A DNA stretch of 64,000 nucleotides from JAFGXT01 sp963677165 (GCA_963677165.2 CAXXSX010000002.1:3038001-3102000); one strand, 5' to 3'. Shown: positions 35,211 to 44,624, numbered from the stretch's first letter. The notes: a model not told the origin generated them from the sequence alone. Numbers and translations: made by a program.

Positions 35211-36311
35211 ATGACTGTGAAAAGTTTGAAACTGCTTGCATTGGTTTTCGGGTACATGTTAATCATTACTGGGACGGCCCAGATTCCGGCTTCTGACAGT
35301 GGCAATAAGACGGTAAAGGTCGTGGTTGGACGTGCAGAGCCGGTCAAGGGATATGTGCTTTGCAGGGATCCTAATACCAAGAGTTCTTTTTATGTCTTTT
35401 CGGGGCTGCAGGCCCACAAACAGGGGAACTTAATCCGGCTTTCGGATGCCAATGATCAATTAGCCATTACATTTCATTCTATGAAGTATAAGCGCGAAGG
35501 TGGAACTTATACAGATGCGGTTCAGGCTGTTTCTGATATTGCCGGAAGAATGGTTAACGATTACAAGGCTAAAGTGATAAAAGGTCTTTCTTTTCCGGTC
35601 GGGGATTTGAAGGCCGCTTCTGTCGAACTGAAGTGGCTCAATGGGAAAGTCGATTATTATCAGAAAGATGTATTTATTGACGGACCGTCCGAAATGTATC
35701 GTTTTTCTCTTTCCGTTCCATGGGACTTGAGGGAGCAGATTATAGGCATATTTGATTATATGATTGCGTCATTTCGTCCCCATGAATATGATTTGGCTGT
35801 AGAAGCTGCAAAAACTGATAAATCGATAAAGATTGTTCCGTTTGGATATGATGTCGTTGTTATCAAAGGACTTGCGATAAAGTTTATTGTCCCTGAAACA
35901 TTCAATGCGATTAAGCGCCGAAAAGTCTATTACTTTGAGGAACCGTCGAAAAAATTCTATATTACTTTTAAGCCGGTTCCATATTTTAAGTCAGATGTTG
36001 GTTTTAAAGACAGCAAAGCTTTTGTAAAACATCTCTATCTTCTAATGCGTAGACGTAGTAAGGCGAAAGTCGAAGATAACGCCGAAACAACAGTTGCTGG
36101 CATGAAAGGCTGGCGACTGTTATTTAAAGTCAAGGATAAAAATAGAGAACTCATGCAGTACGATGTGGCGGTAAACGGCCCTGACTACATTTACAGTTTT
36201 AGCCTTATCGCCCCAAAAAAATATTACCAGCTTGGATATCAGACATTTTTTCAGATGATCAACAGTGTAGAAGTTGAAAAACAGCAATCATCGCCGGTTG
36301 GCAGCAAGTAG
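35211..36311 (+). CDS. Secreted protein with duplicated domain (unknown)
   Basis: 366 aa with a plausible signal peptide (LKLLALVFGYMLIITGTAQ). Two similar halves each end in the same pattern: DGPSEMYRFSLSVPWDLREQ at ~residue 160-180 and NGPDYIYSFSLIAPKKYYQL at ~325-345, with preceding Phe-x-Val-Pro strands. The repeat resembles DcrB/PsbP-like folds by feel only. Begins 7 nt after the SirB1-like gene, likely the same transcript. Function unknown. Confidence 0.6.
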   Translation: MTVKSLKLLALVFGYMLIITGTAQIPASDSGNKTVKVVVGRAEPVKGYVLCRDPNTKSSFYVFSGLQAHKQGNLIRLSDANDQLAITFHSMKYKREGGTYTDAVQAVSDIAGRMVNDYKAKVIKGLSFPVGDLKAASVELKWLNGKVDYYQKDVFIDGPSEMYRFSLSVPWDLREQIIGIFDYMIASFRPHEYDLAVEAAKTDKSIKIVPFGYDVVVIKGLAIKFIVPETFNAIKRRKVYYFEEPSKKFYITFKPVPYFKSDVGFKDSKAFVKHLYLLMRRRSKAKVEDNAETTVAGMKGWRLLFKVKDKNRELMQYDVAVNGPDYIYSFSLIAPKKYYQLGYQTFFQMINSVEVEKQQSSPVGSK

Positions 36312-36384
36312 TCATATATGCTCAAATAGCAAAAAATAACTTTGTATCCTTACTCTCCTGCTGCCGTCGGAAATACGACCTTCG

Positions 36385-37755
36385 TTATACAACCCAGTCG
36401 ACAATCGCGTTATCCTGTTTTAAAGTCTTCCTCAATACTGGAATATCCGTCTGGGAAAAATCTCTTGAGGTCAAGTTCATTGCTGCTGCAGTACCAGCCG
36501 CCTGACCCATCGCCATGCAAGGAGCCATAACCCTGACTGGTCCCAGAACATCGCGCTCAACACTAACCGCGCGCCCCGGACAGATCAAGTTCTTTATCGG
36601 CTGTGGCAGCATTATGCGAAACGGTAACGGTGTACGGTTGGCGGCTATTGCAACCTGCTTGTTTTCCATTGGCTGTAGACTCGGCTTCTTGGGGTCGGGT
36701 AAATCCCAGCCATAGGCGCTGAACCCGATTATATCGTCGAAATCGGTTCCGTTGCAAAGATCGTCGACCGATAGCATATATTCCGCCTGAATACGCCGTG
36801 ATTCCCGTATTCCCAGGGTGCTCCCCATGGCCTTCAGCCGCGCATTGCTCATTCCTGGAATATTACGGCGTAGAAAATTAAGCAGTTGTATATTTTCTTT
36901 TCGTCCAAGACGAAGTCCTTCCGAAATCGATGTTCCGTCGGTTCCGTCAATATCACAGAGCCGCGAAGTATTGATCAGGAAAGTATCCGGTTCATTCAAC
37001 ATAACCGAGATAAAACGATTATAAATAAACGGCCATTCTCCAGTCTCTTGCCATTCGACAATTTCTTCCAGAAAGCGTGGAGCATTATTTTTATGAATAT
37101 AATTACTCATAGTCTCGGTATCCACACCGTCAATGTGCATTTCTACCGTTGCCGGTGTCATCAGATTGTCTTCTGATCTTCCCTTGATTACCAGGCATCC
37201 GGAACGTGCAGCCAAATCGGCATCGCCGGACGCATCAATAAAAATTTGTCCGGAAACCAGTTGGAGGCCGCTCTTATTGTGAACGATGATGTGTTCAATA
37301 TGTCCATTTTCTACCACAGCATCAATAAAAACGGTCTGTAACAGAACTGTAATACCATTTTCTTCCACAACTTCATCCAGCATGACCGACATACGAAAAG
37401 GATCAAATGGGACTCCGGCATTGAGCTGATCGCGGCCCCAACCGTGAGGAGACAGCCGGTTATTTTCCGGTCGTTGCGGCAGGACGGCAATGCCGCTCTC
37501 TGCCGCCCTTTCACTCAATTCTCGAAAAATACCTCCGACAACCCATTCGCAACAGTCATCGGAACGACCTCCCAGCCAATGTGATACCAGTCCGGAAGTT
37601 CCCATTCCGCCCAGCATTCCCTGGGATTCAATAATAATGACTCTGGCATTTTTTCGGGCTGCGGCAATTGCCGCCGTCAGCCCAGCCGGACCACTTCCGA
37701 TTACGACTACATCGTATTGCATGGTTTTATCTATTTGAGTTTTATATTCAAACAT
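36385..37755 (-). CDS. FAD-dependent oxidoreductase
   Basis: 456 aa. YDVVVIGSGPAGLTAAIAAARKNAR then IIESQGMLGGMGTSGLVSHW forms the N-terminal FAD site; QIFIDASGDADLAARSG is the second contact; LICPGRAVSVERDVLGPVRVMAPCMAMGQAAGTAAA closes the C-terminal domain. Same family as 4176 and 46181. An internal ATG at 37722 would also start just before the Rossmann motif; neither has a strong ribosome-binding site. It follows a pseudopilin gene on the same strand. Confidence 0.84.
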   Translation of the reverse strand: MFEYKTQIDKTMQYDVVVIGSGPAGLTAAIAAARKNARVIIIESQGMLGGMGTSGLVSHWLGGRSDDCCEWVVGGIFRELSERAAESGIAVLPQRPENNRLSPHGWGRDQLNAGVPFDPFRMSVMLDEVVEENGITVLLQTVFIDAVVENGHIEHIIVHNKSGLQLVSGQIFIDASGDADLAARSGCLVIKGRSEDNLMTPATVEMHIDGVDTETMSNYIHKNNAPRFLEEIVEWQETGEWPFIYNRFISVMLNEPDTFLINTSRLCDIDGTDGTSISEGLRLGRKENIQLLNFLRRNIPGMSNARLKAMGSTLGIRESRRIQAEYMLSVDDLCNGTDFDDIIGFSAYGWDLPDPKKPSLQPMENKQVAIAANRTPLPFRIMLPQPIKNLICPGRAVSVERDVLGPVRVMAPCMAMGQAAGTAAAMNLTSRDFSQTDIPVLRKTLKQDNAIVDWVV

Positions 37756-37815
37756 CTTTATATAGCTTCTTATTTTATTGTTAACTTGAATTATCGGATT
37801 GTCATAATTGTTTTT

Positions 37816-38523
37816 TTACGGAATGGTAATCGCAGTACTTTGACCGTCAATATAGTATTTAAGAGAACTAATAGTCGTCCCCTCAAGATCCCAGACTTTC
37901 TTTAGCATTTCGCCCCATTGTGGACCGGAGGATGCCGCAACATGACCATCAGCATAAGCGATATTCCCTTTTTTATGGTGTACCGCATGAAAATTGAGAG
38001 CATTGCTAACCCAATTCCCCCAATTACCACTTCCTTTGTCGTCAGATGCCATCGGTGTGATTGAAGGTTGTCTGGTTTTTCTCCATGATGTTCCAATTAT
38101 ATAAGGATTAGAACATCCACCATCATATCTTGACGGAAGGCTGTACCAGCTGGTACCGCCATAAGCATAAATACCATAACCGCGAAGTTGAACATTTGAA
38201 GAGTCCATTCCCATTGCCGGACAAAAAAAGAGCCGATCAGTTTTTTTTACGGTAGTAGAACTAAGCTCGGTACCATTCTGAAAACTTTTCAGATAAGTAT
38301 TACAACCATATTTGTTTGAGGTATTATAAGCTATTATCTTATCTTCATTACTGTTAAGATACATCTTCATGATGGTAGAATATTGTTTGAGGTTATTTGT
38401 GCAACTGATTGCCTTTGCCGCATCTCTTGCGCGACTCAAAGCCGGCAATAACATTCCTGCCAGAATGGCTATGATTGCAATCACAACCAGAAGTTCGATA
38501 AGTGTGAATTGTTTGTGTTTCAT
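37816..38523 (-). CDS. Pseudopilin-like protein (H-X9-DG type)
   Basis: 235 aa. MKHKQ leader then FTLIELLVVIAIIAILAGML, with SCTNNLKQYSTIMKMYLNS after the membrane helix and HHKKGNIAYADGH near the C-terminus. Sits 60 nt upstream of the FAD oxidoreductase on the same strand. The 5' region contains a 13-bp-arm palindrome (38553-38586) that looks like an operator. AGGAGAAATGAA precedes the start. Confidence 0.85.
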   Translation of the reverse strand: MKHKQFTLIELLVVIAIIAILAGMLLPALSRARDAAKAISCTNNLKQYSTIMKMYLNSNEDKIIAYNTSNKYGCNTYLKSFQNGTELSSTTVKKTDRLFFCPAMGMDSSNVQLRGYGIYAYGGTSWYSLPSRYDGGCSNPYIIGTSWRKTRQPSITPMASDDKGSGNWGNWVSNALNFHAVHHKKGNIAYADGHVAASSGPQWGEMLKKVWDLEGTTISSLKYYIDGQSTAITIP

Positions 38524-38552
38524 TTCATTTCTCCTTTTTTTGCTTTTTTATC

Positions 38553-38586
38553 TTTGTCGTTTGTTTTGATCGCAACAAACGACAAA
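38553..38586. promoter_or_regulatory. Palindromic operator upstream of pseudopilin gene
   Basis: TTTGTCGTTTGTT (38553-38565) and its exact complement (38574-38586) flank an 8-nt centre. No T-run follows on either strand, so it is unlikely to be a terminator. The half-site core CGTTTG is shared with the LacI-gene operators at 10399-10443. Confidence 0.55.
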
Positions 38587-38720
38587 AGAGTTATTTCCTA
38601 TCGGGAGTTTTCCCGTTTTATATATGCTGTTGTTGTTCTGGTTAATTGCTGCCAATGAGCTTAAAGTTGATTCTGGTGCTTCCAAAAGTTCTCTGGCAGC
38701 AGTGAAATGTATTGGTAATC

Positions 38721-40865
38721 TCAAAGATCCTGTTGTTTTTTATCATTTACTTGCGACTGCATGTCAAACCGGTTTTTTGATCGCTGTTCATGGGGAATAT
38801 GTTCCGGTGCAGTGACCCATTCTCTGGCTTCCGGACCGTTGTCAACAACCGGAAAACAACTGATTCTAAGCCGCGCGCAACCGAGCGGAATCAGCGTTAG
38901 TTGCTCCTCGGGAGTATCAGAGTAAATTGGTGACGCCTGCAGTTCGGAGGCCGTTTGATCCTGCAATGTCCAGCCGGGAATCAGCCGTCCTGAAACTTTC
39001 AGTTCAATAGGCGCGTTTTCTACTGTCCAGGGATTGTCGGCAATGTGCTCCGCTGTTACCGGAGCAATATGGGTCCAGTCGCACCCTGCTGATAGACCAT
39101 AGTTCCATGGCGTTTTCGGCAGAACTTCCCAATTGGGATGCTGCTCATCCGTGGTATACCTGACATAATTAACGTCATTGGCCTGGTTCCAGGTTTCTTC
39201 GATTTTGAGAGAATAGCTCAGTGGTCCCCGGTCAATTGTTACACTGCCGTTTCGCGGCCATGTCGTAGACGAGGTTGTCATTGCCATGTCAATTTCCAGT
39301 GAATCTCCTGGGAGCCAGTTACGCTCAAGCCGCAGATATTGTTGTTTTTGGGTCTGAAATTCCAGCGGTTGACCGTTTAGAGATACTGAAAAGTTTTGGC
39401 ACCAGCGTGGAATACGCAGATAAAGCGGAAAATGTACCGGCTGTTCGGGGGTAACCGCAATTTTAGCTTTTCCTCTGAATGGGTAGTCCGTATCGACTTT
39501 GCATCGAACAGGAACTCCGGGCTGCCCCGCCAGTGCGTCTATCTGGCAGGCGGCATACAGCCAGACGGCTAAACCATGGTCAGCTGTTCCCTGCCAAAGG
39601 TTTTCCGTGTACCACGGCCATCCCATCCCGGCATTGTGACCGCAACACCGGTTATGCGGGGAGTAGACTAGAAAAGCCGGTCCGCCTTCGCCCCCGTTAC
39701 GGTAATGATGGAGTTTTGATCGATCCAACTGAGGCTGATTGGCTGCGGTTAGATAGTGTACGGCTTTCTGGTCAGGTGAATACGCTGCCGGGAAGTGATT
39801 CAGCATGATATCTTCGACGCGATCGGCATACTGCGGATTTCCCGTGATTCGTCCAAGATAGTAGAAACTCTTGGCCATGTCCACCATCCCACAGGTTTCA
39901 AATGCCTGACGGGGATCGACACAGTCCGGGCGTATACGTTCGTCGGCTGCAAAAATACCCCGCGGCATTTGCCCCCAGGTTGCAGCGAATTGCTGATACC
40001 AGTATTCCGTTTGGTCAAGATGATACGGCAGTCCGGATAGCTGATAATAAATACCGCTGTAGGCAAAGCGCTCCGCAAAATTTACAGCATGATGATCAAG
40101 CCATTCGTCCCACGGGGGGCGGATATGCTGAAAAAAGCGGCGTGCCAGATCAAGTACGAAAGTTTCACCGGTCTGGTTGTAGTACCAAAAGAGATGAGGC
40201 AGCATTTGGCCGGCACGGATGCTCTGGACAAAAGGTTGCATACTGCCGAATTCTTTCCCGCCCCAGCCGAAATTGCCTGTTGTCGACAATGGTATGAACT
40301 GATCTTCAGGAAGTTCGGCACAGAATTGAAAAAAACGCCGTAGAAAAGGAATGACCCGGGAATCCCCGGTATATTCGTAATGCCCGATAAAAACAGGCAT
40401 AATTACCATGTGCGGATGCAGGTCACAGATGACCTGACCATTCTTTCCCTGCAGCTTTTTCAGATACCGGGGACCAAAAAAGCCGTCATGGTCCTGAGTG
40501 CTGAGCAGCCGGTCAAGGTATTGAATGGCAATCTGACGGCAGCGCTTATCATCGGTAATTACGGAGAGTGGATAGAAACCGCGCAGCCAATAAGGTATCT
40601 CTTCCCAGCCGTTTTCTAATTCCGGCTGGAGCCAGCCATTGTTTTCCGGACGGAAGAACTCACCGTATTCAGGCAGTCTGCCGGTAATACCATTAAGCAT
40701 TAAGTCAGTCTGCTTTTTCAGCCAGCCCAACGGTCGGATACTGCCGAGAGGCAACTTGAATAATGGAGCCGCCAACAATGGCGTTTGATTGAGATATCCG
40801 GTATACCCGTCATGTTCCCGACCCGTCGCCGGAGCTGGAACGAGCGAAACCTTCAGTTGGTCCAT
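38721..40865 (-). CDS. GH127-like beta-L-arabinofuranosidase (DUF1680)
   Basis: 714 aa from ATG 40865 (AGGAA upstream); in-frame starts at 40928 and 41084 lack a ribosome-binding site, and the latter crosses the divergent promoter. AFETCGMVDMAKSF and HNRCCGHNAG supply the Glu and the Cys cluster that binds zinc and acts catalytically in GH127 enzymes. The N-terminal GWLKKQTDLMLNGITGRLPEYG and the central DGFFGPRYL are further family marks. No signal peptide, so probably cytoplasmic. Divergent from an AraC regulator. Confidence 0.82.
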   Translation of the reverse strand: MDQLKVSLVPAPATGREHDGYTGYLNQTPLLAAPLFKLPLGSIRPLGWLKKQTDLMLNGITGRLPEYGEFFRPENNGWLQPELENGWEEIPYWLRGFYPLSVITDDKRCRQIAIQYLDRLLSTQDHDGFFGPRYLKKLQGKNGQVICDLHPHMVIMPVFIGHYEYTGDSRVIPFLRRFFQFCAELPEDQFIPLSTTGNFGWGGKEFGSMQPFVQSIRAGQMLPHLFWYYNQTGETFVLDLARRFFQHIRPPWDEWLDHHAVNFAERFAYSGIYYQLSGLPYHLDQTEYWYQQFAATWGQMPRGIFAADERIRPDCVDPRQAFETCGMVDMAKSFYYLGRITGNPQYADRVEDIMLNHFPAAYSPDQKAVHYLTAANQPQLDRSKLHHYRNGGEGGPAFLVYSPHNRCCGHNAGMGWPWYTENLWQGTADHGLAVWLYAACQIDALAGQPGVPVRCKVDTDYPFRGKAKIAVTPEQPVHFPLYLRIPRWCQNFSVSLNGQPLEFQTQKQQYLRLERNWLPGDSLEIDMAMTTSSTTWPRNGSVTIDRGPLSYSLKIEETWNQANDVNYVRYTTDEQHPNWEVLPKTPWNYGLSAGCDWTHIAPVTAEHIADNPWTVENAPIELKVSGRLIPGWTLQDQTASELQASPIYSDTPEEQLTLIPLGCARLRISCFPVVDNGPEAREWVTAPEHIPHEQRSKNRFDMQSQVNDKKQQDL

Positions 40866-40986
40866 GCTAAGCAATTCCTTTTCTAATTGTAATATTTCTC
40901 TGAAATAATCTGTCAGGAGCAATCTCATGACAATAGACTTTAATATAATATATGATAATATTGTAATAATTGTTGAATAAGAAGTA

Positions 40987-41018
40987 AATAGTATTATTCT
41001 ATAAATAATGATACTATT
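40987..41018. promoter_or_regulatory. Palindrome in the GH127/AraC divergent promoter
   Basis: AATAGTAT (40987-40994) and ATACTATT (41011-41018) are inverted, with 16 nt between. It ends 20 nt before the AraC start codon in a very AT-rich divergent spacer, so it is a candidate site for the AraC protein encoded there. Confidence 0.4.
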
Positions 41019-41038
41019 GTAAAAAAAAGGCGATAAAC

Positions 41039-41929
41039 ATGGATTTTGCTGGTTTCCTGAAAAATGCTCAGATTCTCGATACATGTATTATTGAAGAAAA
41101 TCCGAATAAATATATTTCCTCCCAAAAAGAGGAGTATTTTATTCACCATTATTACCGCTTAATTATTGGACTGGAAGGAGAACGTGTATACAATCGGTTT
41201 GAAAAACAAGGAATAACCAATGAAATAGTAACTCCCGGAAAGGTGTATTTTATCAGTCCCGAAGCTTTTTTTGAGCCCAATCCGGAATTTGCATGTGAAG
41301 CTTCTTTGCTTTCCATAATCTTCTATCCGGAATATATTAGACTCATCTTATTGAAGGTTCAGAGAACAGGAGAAGTAACGAGAGAATGTACCAGGCACTG
41401 TACTCATGCCCTTGATCGTTTTACAAACGATTTTTTAACGCTGCTTGAATGCAGCAAATCTGTTGCTGGTGCAACAAGAAAACTCCTGTTTGAAGCGTTA
41501 CTGAGGTTTATCGGTAATGCCGTATCAAATAATCCAGAGTATGTAACTCCTCGTACATCTTCTGTTTTATGGAAGGATATGAACCGTTATCTTGTGGAGC
41601 ATATTAATATTTCGGTTAGTCGGAAGGAGTTGGCTGCAATGTTTAAGATAACACCTAATTATGTTTCAAATTTATTTAAGCGTTTTTCCGGAACGAGCTT
41701 TTCAAATGTCTACAAGTCTTATCGGCTTAAGTATGCAACAAATCTCCTGCTTAATACAAAATTATCAGTCAAAGAAATATCTGCAATGTGTGGGTATAAT
41801 TACTGTAATTTTTTTATTCGTAGATTCAAAGAGAAATATAGCATGACTCCAGCAGATTTTCGCCGTAAGAATCAACGCCAAATAGTTATGAACCGGGAAA
41901 CATATTCCAATGAACTCGAATTTGAGTAA
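41039..41929 (+). CDS. AraC-family transcriptional regulator
   Basis: 296 aa. The N-terminal half is a cupin-like sensing domain (EEYFIHHYYRLIIGLEGERV, then VTPGKVYFISPEAFFEP). The C-terminal half has two helix-turn-helix units (SRKELAAMFKITPNYVSNLF; VKEISAMCGYNYCNFFIRRF) and the closing MTPADFRRK. Transcribed away from the GH127-like gene over a 173-nt spacer, so probably its arabinoside-responsive regulator (inference). Confidence 0.86.
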   Translation: MDFAGFLKNAQILDTCIIEENPNKYISSQKEEYFIHHYYRLIIGLEGERVYNRFEKQGITNEIVTPGKVYFISPEAFFEPNPEFACEASLLSIIFYPEYIRLILLKVQRTGEVTRECTRHCTHALDRFTNDFLTLLECSKSVAGATRKLLFEALLRFIGNAVSNNPEYVTPRTSSVLWKDMNRYLVEHINISVSRKELAAMFKITPNYVSNLFKRFSGTSFSNVYKSYRLKYATNLLLNTKLSVKEISAMCGYNYCNFFIRRFKEKYSMTPADFRRKNQRQIVMNRETYSNELEFE

Positions 41930-41963
41930 TATACCTCCGCTGATTAACAGTGTGACTGAGGAT

Positions 41964-41997
41964 CAGCCTGCTGCATCGAAAAAAGTGCGACAGGCTG
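41964..41997. terminator. Hairpin between convergent AraC and pseudopilin genes
   Basis: CAGCCTG (41964-41970) pairs with CAGGCTG (41991-41997) over a 20-nt A-rich loop, between two convergent stops. No T-run follows; a modest terminator candidate. Confidence 0.35.
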
Positions 41998-42024
41998 CCA
42001 AGCAGTAGCAGTAAACACGGTGCA

Positions 42025-42780
42025 TTAAAGTTGATCCATGTAGTTGGATAGCCACTCTTGAACAAAATGTTTATTCTCTTCTATCGATTCATCGCCTACC
42101 GTTTCTTTAAATGTCAGGGCTTCGGCATGACCGTCAGTGAACAGATAGTTGGAGGTTTTCAGATGGCGTTTCTTTTTGAGCAGAGTGTCATCAGACGTTT
42201 CCCACGTGTCAATGGATTTCAAGCCCGGATATCCCTGATGGTATAGCGCATCTCCGGAATCGCCACGTTCAGACAGAATGATATATTCCGAAGATCTTTT
42301 CAATCTGGAACGCATATTATTGAATGCAAACATTCCGTTGTATATGTAACTTTGCCGGGTTTCCCAGGTAACATTTACAGTACTTCCATCGACAGTGTAC
42401 GACGAGGATGAATTTGACGTTTCAGTAAAATTGGGTTGTACTGCCGGATCGGACGGGCAGCGCATGAATTTCGGCTGCATGCCGTAATCAGTCAAGTATT
42501 CGTTCCATGGAATGCAGTCAGAATCACCGGCTTTTCTGGCTGGTTGAGCCTTATCTGTTGCATTGTAATACCCGCCGTGAACCGGAGGGAAGATTGATCC
42601 CCAGGCATCGCAGTAAAATCCGATTGCCAGTCCGCATTGTTTCAAGTTGCTAAGGCATGAAATACTTTTGCCTTTTTCTCGCGCCGAAGTAAGAGCGGGA
42701 AGCAGCATTCCGGCTAGAATTGCGATGATTGCAATAACAACAAGGAGTTCGATGAGAGTAAAAGATTTTTTAGTGTTCAT
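42025..42780 (-). CDS. Pseudopilin-like protein (H-X10-DG type)
   Basis: 251 aa. MNTKKS leader then FTLIELLVVIAIIAILAGML, SCLSNLKQCGLAIGFYCDAWG after the helix, and a C-terminal HLKTSNYLFTDGHAEAL in the His-X-Asp-Gly position. The fourth such gene in the window. It lies downstream of and convergent with the AraC regulator. No partner secretion ATPase or platform gene is near, so assembly machinery must be encoded elsewhere. Confidence 0.84.
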   Translation of the reverse strand: MNTKKSFTLIELLVVIAIIAILAGMLLPALTSAREKGKSISCLSNLKQCGLAIGFYCDAWGSIFPPVHGGYYNATDKAQPARKAGDSDCIPWNEYLTDYGMQPKFMRCPSDPAVQPNFTETSNSSSSYTVDGSTVNVTWETRQSYIYNGMFAFNNMRSRLKRSSEYIILSERGDSGDALYHQGYPGLKSIDTWETSDDTLLKKKRHLKTSNYLFTDGHAEALTFKETVGDESIEENKHFVQEWLSNYMDQL

Positions 42781-42951
42781 GATAAATATTCCATCTGATA
42801 AGTAGGTTGTTCTAACTAAAAAATAATATTACAATGTAATACCATAAAATGCAAGTCCTTTTTGATAAAAAAGGCAAAATTGCTATTTTTATGATAATCT
42901 CTCATTTATTCCAGAAGATTAAATGTGACTGTTGTGCTTGGTGCATTTGTT

Positions 42952-43073
42952 GGTAGGGCTCGCTCTCCGAGCGTGCAGTCGGCACACCAGTGCCGCAGAG
43001 AAAACTTTAAATTTCATTGGTATTCGTCTGCCGCTGATGCGGCAGCGGCGCGCTGCGGAGAGCGCGCCCTGCC
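42952..43073. mobile_element. Multi-hairpin repeat element, copy 2
   Basis: Begins GGTAGGGCTCGCTCTCCG and ends with the inverted form CGGAGAGCGCGCCCTGCC. Four hairpins in order: GCTCG/CGAGC (42958-42972, loop CTCTC), CGGCAC/GTGCCG (42980-42995), CTGCCGC/GCGGCAG (43028-43045) and GGCGCGCT/AGCGCGCC (43047-43068, loop GCGGAG). An AT-rich linker separates the two halves. Related to 30076-30164 through its ends and outer loops. Confidence 0.65.
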
Positions 43074-43122
43074 AGAAAAAGGCTTGTCATATGTCTCTAC
43101 GAAAAGACTGAGCCCTTACTTT

Positions 43123-44535
43123 TTATGAAGAGATCGGTCCTTTAGCCTTGAGTTGTTTGAGGGAGGGAATAGCCAGGAGGCAATGTGATATGCTGTCGAA
43201 AAATGAGACGCCGGCGGTAATTCCCATATGTGCGGCACGCAGGTGATATATTGAATGCCAATTGATAGGTGAATCCATAAATGGTTTCCATTTTCCGCCT
43301 GCTCGGCGGTCGAAAACTGCGCTGGATGTGGTAACTTTGCCATCACCTGGTTCAAATTCAGTGACTTCTATTTTGCCGGTTTTCCGGTCGACCAGGGCCG
43401 TTCTCCGGGTTGGTACTGCATCGCCGAGGAATATGAATTTAGCTATACCTTCAGAAGGATTGTCATCTTTTTTCATTATTTCGGAGAACTGTTTGGCGCG
43501 AGTTAAACATTTTACCAGATGTTCTTCAGCTGTTTTCTGGCGCTCAGCAGAAGTTTTCAGGTTGGGCAGTAGAAATTTCAGAACTTTGTCCTGTTCCGGA
43601 TCCGCCAGCCCCCACTTTAGTCTTAGCCACACATCAGGATCATATACGTCTATTGGTTCTCCGTCAGGATCATCCCGCCACAGAAGGGAACGGGTTTCCG
43701 GAAGCGGAAGCATCTGGTAGTACGATGGGAATGTACCGATGACCGCAGGTGGATATGTGACAGTGCCAGGTACCATTTGAAATCCGTTTACCAGTTCAGT
43801 GCAGGTGTCAAGATATCCGGCATTCGGAGTTCCCAACATAATAAGTTTATTTATATATTTGCATCCAGTCCAGTTTATTTTTCCAGAACTATTGGTTAAT
43901 TCTTTGCCTCCGCAGCGGAGATAGTAACGCGACAGCAGTCCACCCATGGAATGGGCAACAATATCGAACTGAACATTGTAGTTTTCCAGTCCGTAGAGTT
44001 TCTTATAAGTTTCCTGAAGTTCTTTTCGTTTGGCTTTTATAAACTTGTGGAGTCTTACTGCGTTTTCTGACAGGTCGCGACGCCAGTCATAAACAAATAC
44101 AAACATTGAACTGAAACTGGCCCCATCCTTGTCGTTAAGTTTATAACCAGCTTGCTTCAAAGAATTAAGTAAATGGTCATAAGCGCTCAAGTGAAATGAC
44201 ATTCCCAACACTTTCAATTCTATTTTATCCAGTAGTCTGCCAGCTACAACATTAGTATTGAGATCACATAGCGGCTGGCCGTATCCCATGGGATGGCTCA
44301 GGTTGCATAGTTCCTCTTCCGAGAACAATTCCAGGGATTTGAGTCCGTTGAACTGGCCCCATACTACATTACCGGTTTGGGAGTCCATTAGTTTTGCGCC
44401 CAGGAAACCATGAATTGCAATTACAGGATTTCGTTCCGGTCCTTCGTATTCAAAACTTCTATTGGCTATTTTTCCGAAAAGGGGACGGTTGTATAGTGCA
44501 GTTGACTGATAAGAGCCGACGGACAATCTTTTCAT
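43123..44535 (-). CDS. LCAT-like alpha/beta-hydrolase (lipase/acyltransferase)
   Basis: 470 aa. NPVIAIHGFLGAKLMDSQTG gives the oxyanion-hole strand of the lecithin:cholesterol-acyltransferase family, FVYDWRRDLSENA is the family's YDWR motif, and FDIVAHSMGGLLSRYYL contains the nucleophile Ser in H-S-M-G-G. Late GDGKVTTSSAVF and INWHSIYHLRA supply plausible Asp and His of the triad. No signal peptide, so perhaps cytoplasmic. Substrate lipid unknown. Confidence 0.82.
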   Translation of the reverse strand: MKRLSVGSYQSTALYNRPLFGKIANRSFEYEGPERNPVIAIHGFLGAKLMDSQTGNVVWGQFNGLKSLELFSEEELCNLSHPMGYGQPLCDLNTNVVAGRLLDKIELKVLGMSFHLSAYDHLLNSLKQAGYKLNDKDGASFSSMFVFVYDWRRDLSENAVRLHKFIKAKRKELQETYKKLYGLENYNVQFDIVAHSMGGLLSRYYLRCGGKELTNSSGKINWTGCKYINKLIMLGTPNAGYLDTCTELVNGFQMVPGTVTYPPAVIGTFPSYYQMLPLPETRSLLWRDDPDGEPIDVYDPDVWLRLKWGLADPEQDKVLKFLLPNLKTSAERQKTAEEHLVKCLTRAKQFSEIMKKDDNPSEGIAKFIFLGDAVPTRRTALVDRKTGKIEVTEFEPGDGKVTTSSAVFDRRAGGKWKPFMDSPINWHSIYHLRAAHMGITAGVSFFDSISHCLLAIPSLKQLKAKGPISS

Positions 44536-44624
44536 GTATAATCCTGTTGTGCGATGATAATTCGGAATGAACTTATGCCTATATTTTAATCGGCAGACAC
44601 GGATAAATCAAGGCAGCATCGAAT

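Noticed and set aside
40866..41084. N-terminal extension of the GH127-like frame
   Set aside because: Overlaps the divergent AraC start and promoter and lacks a ribosome-binding site; a start at 40928 remains possible.
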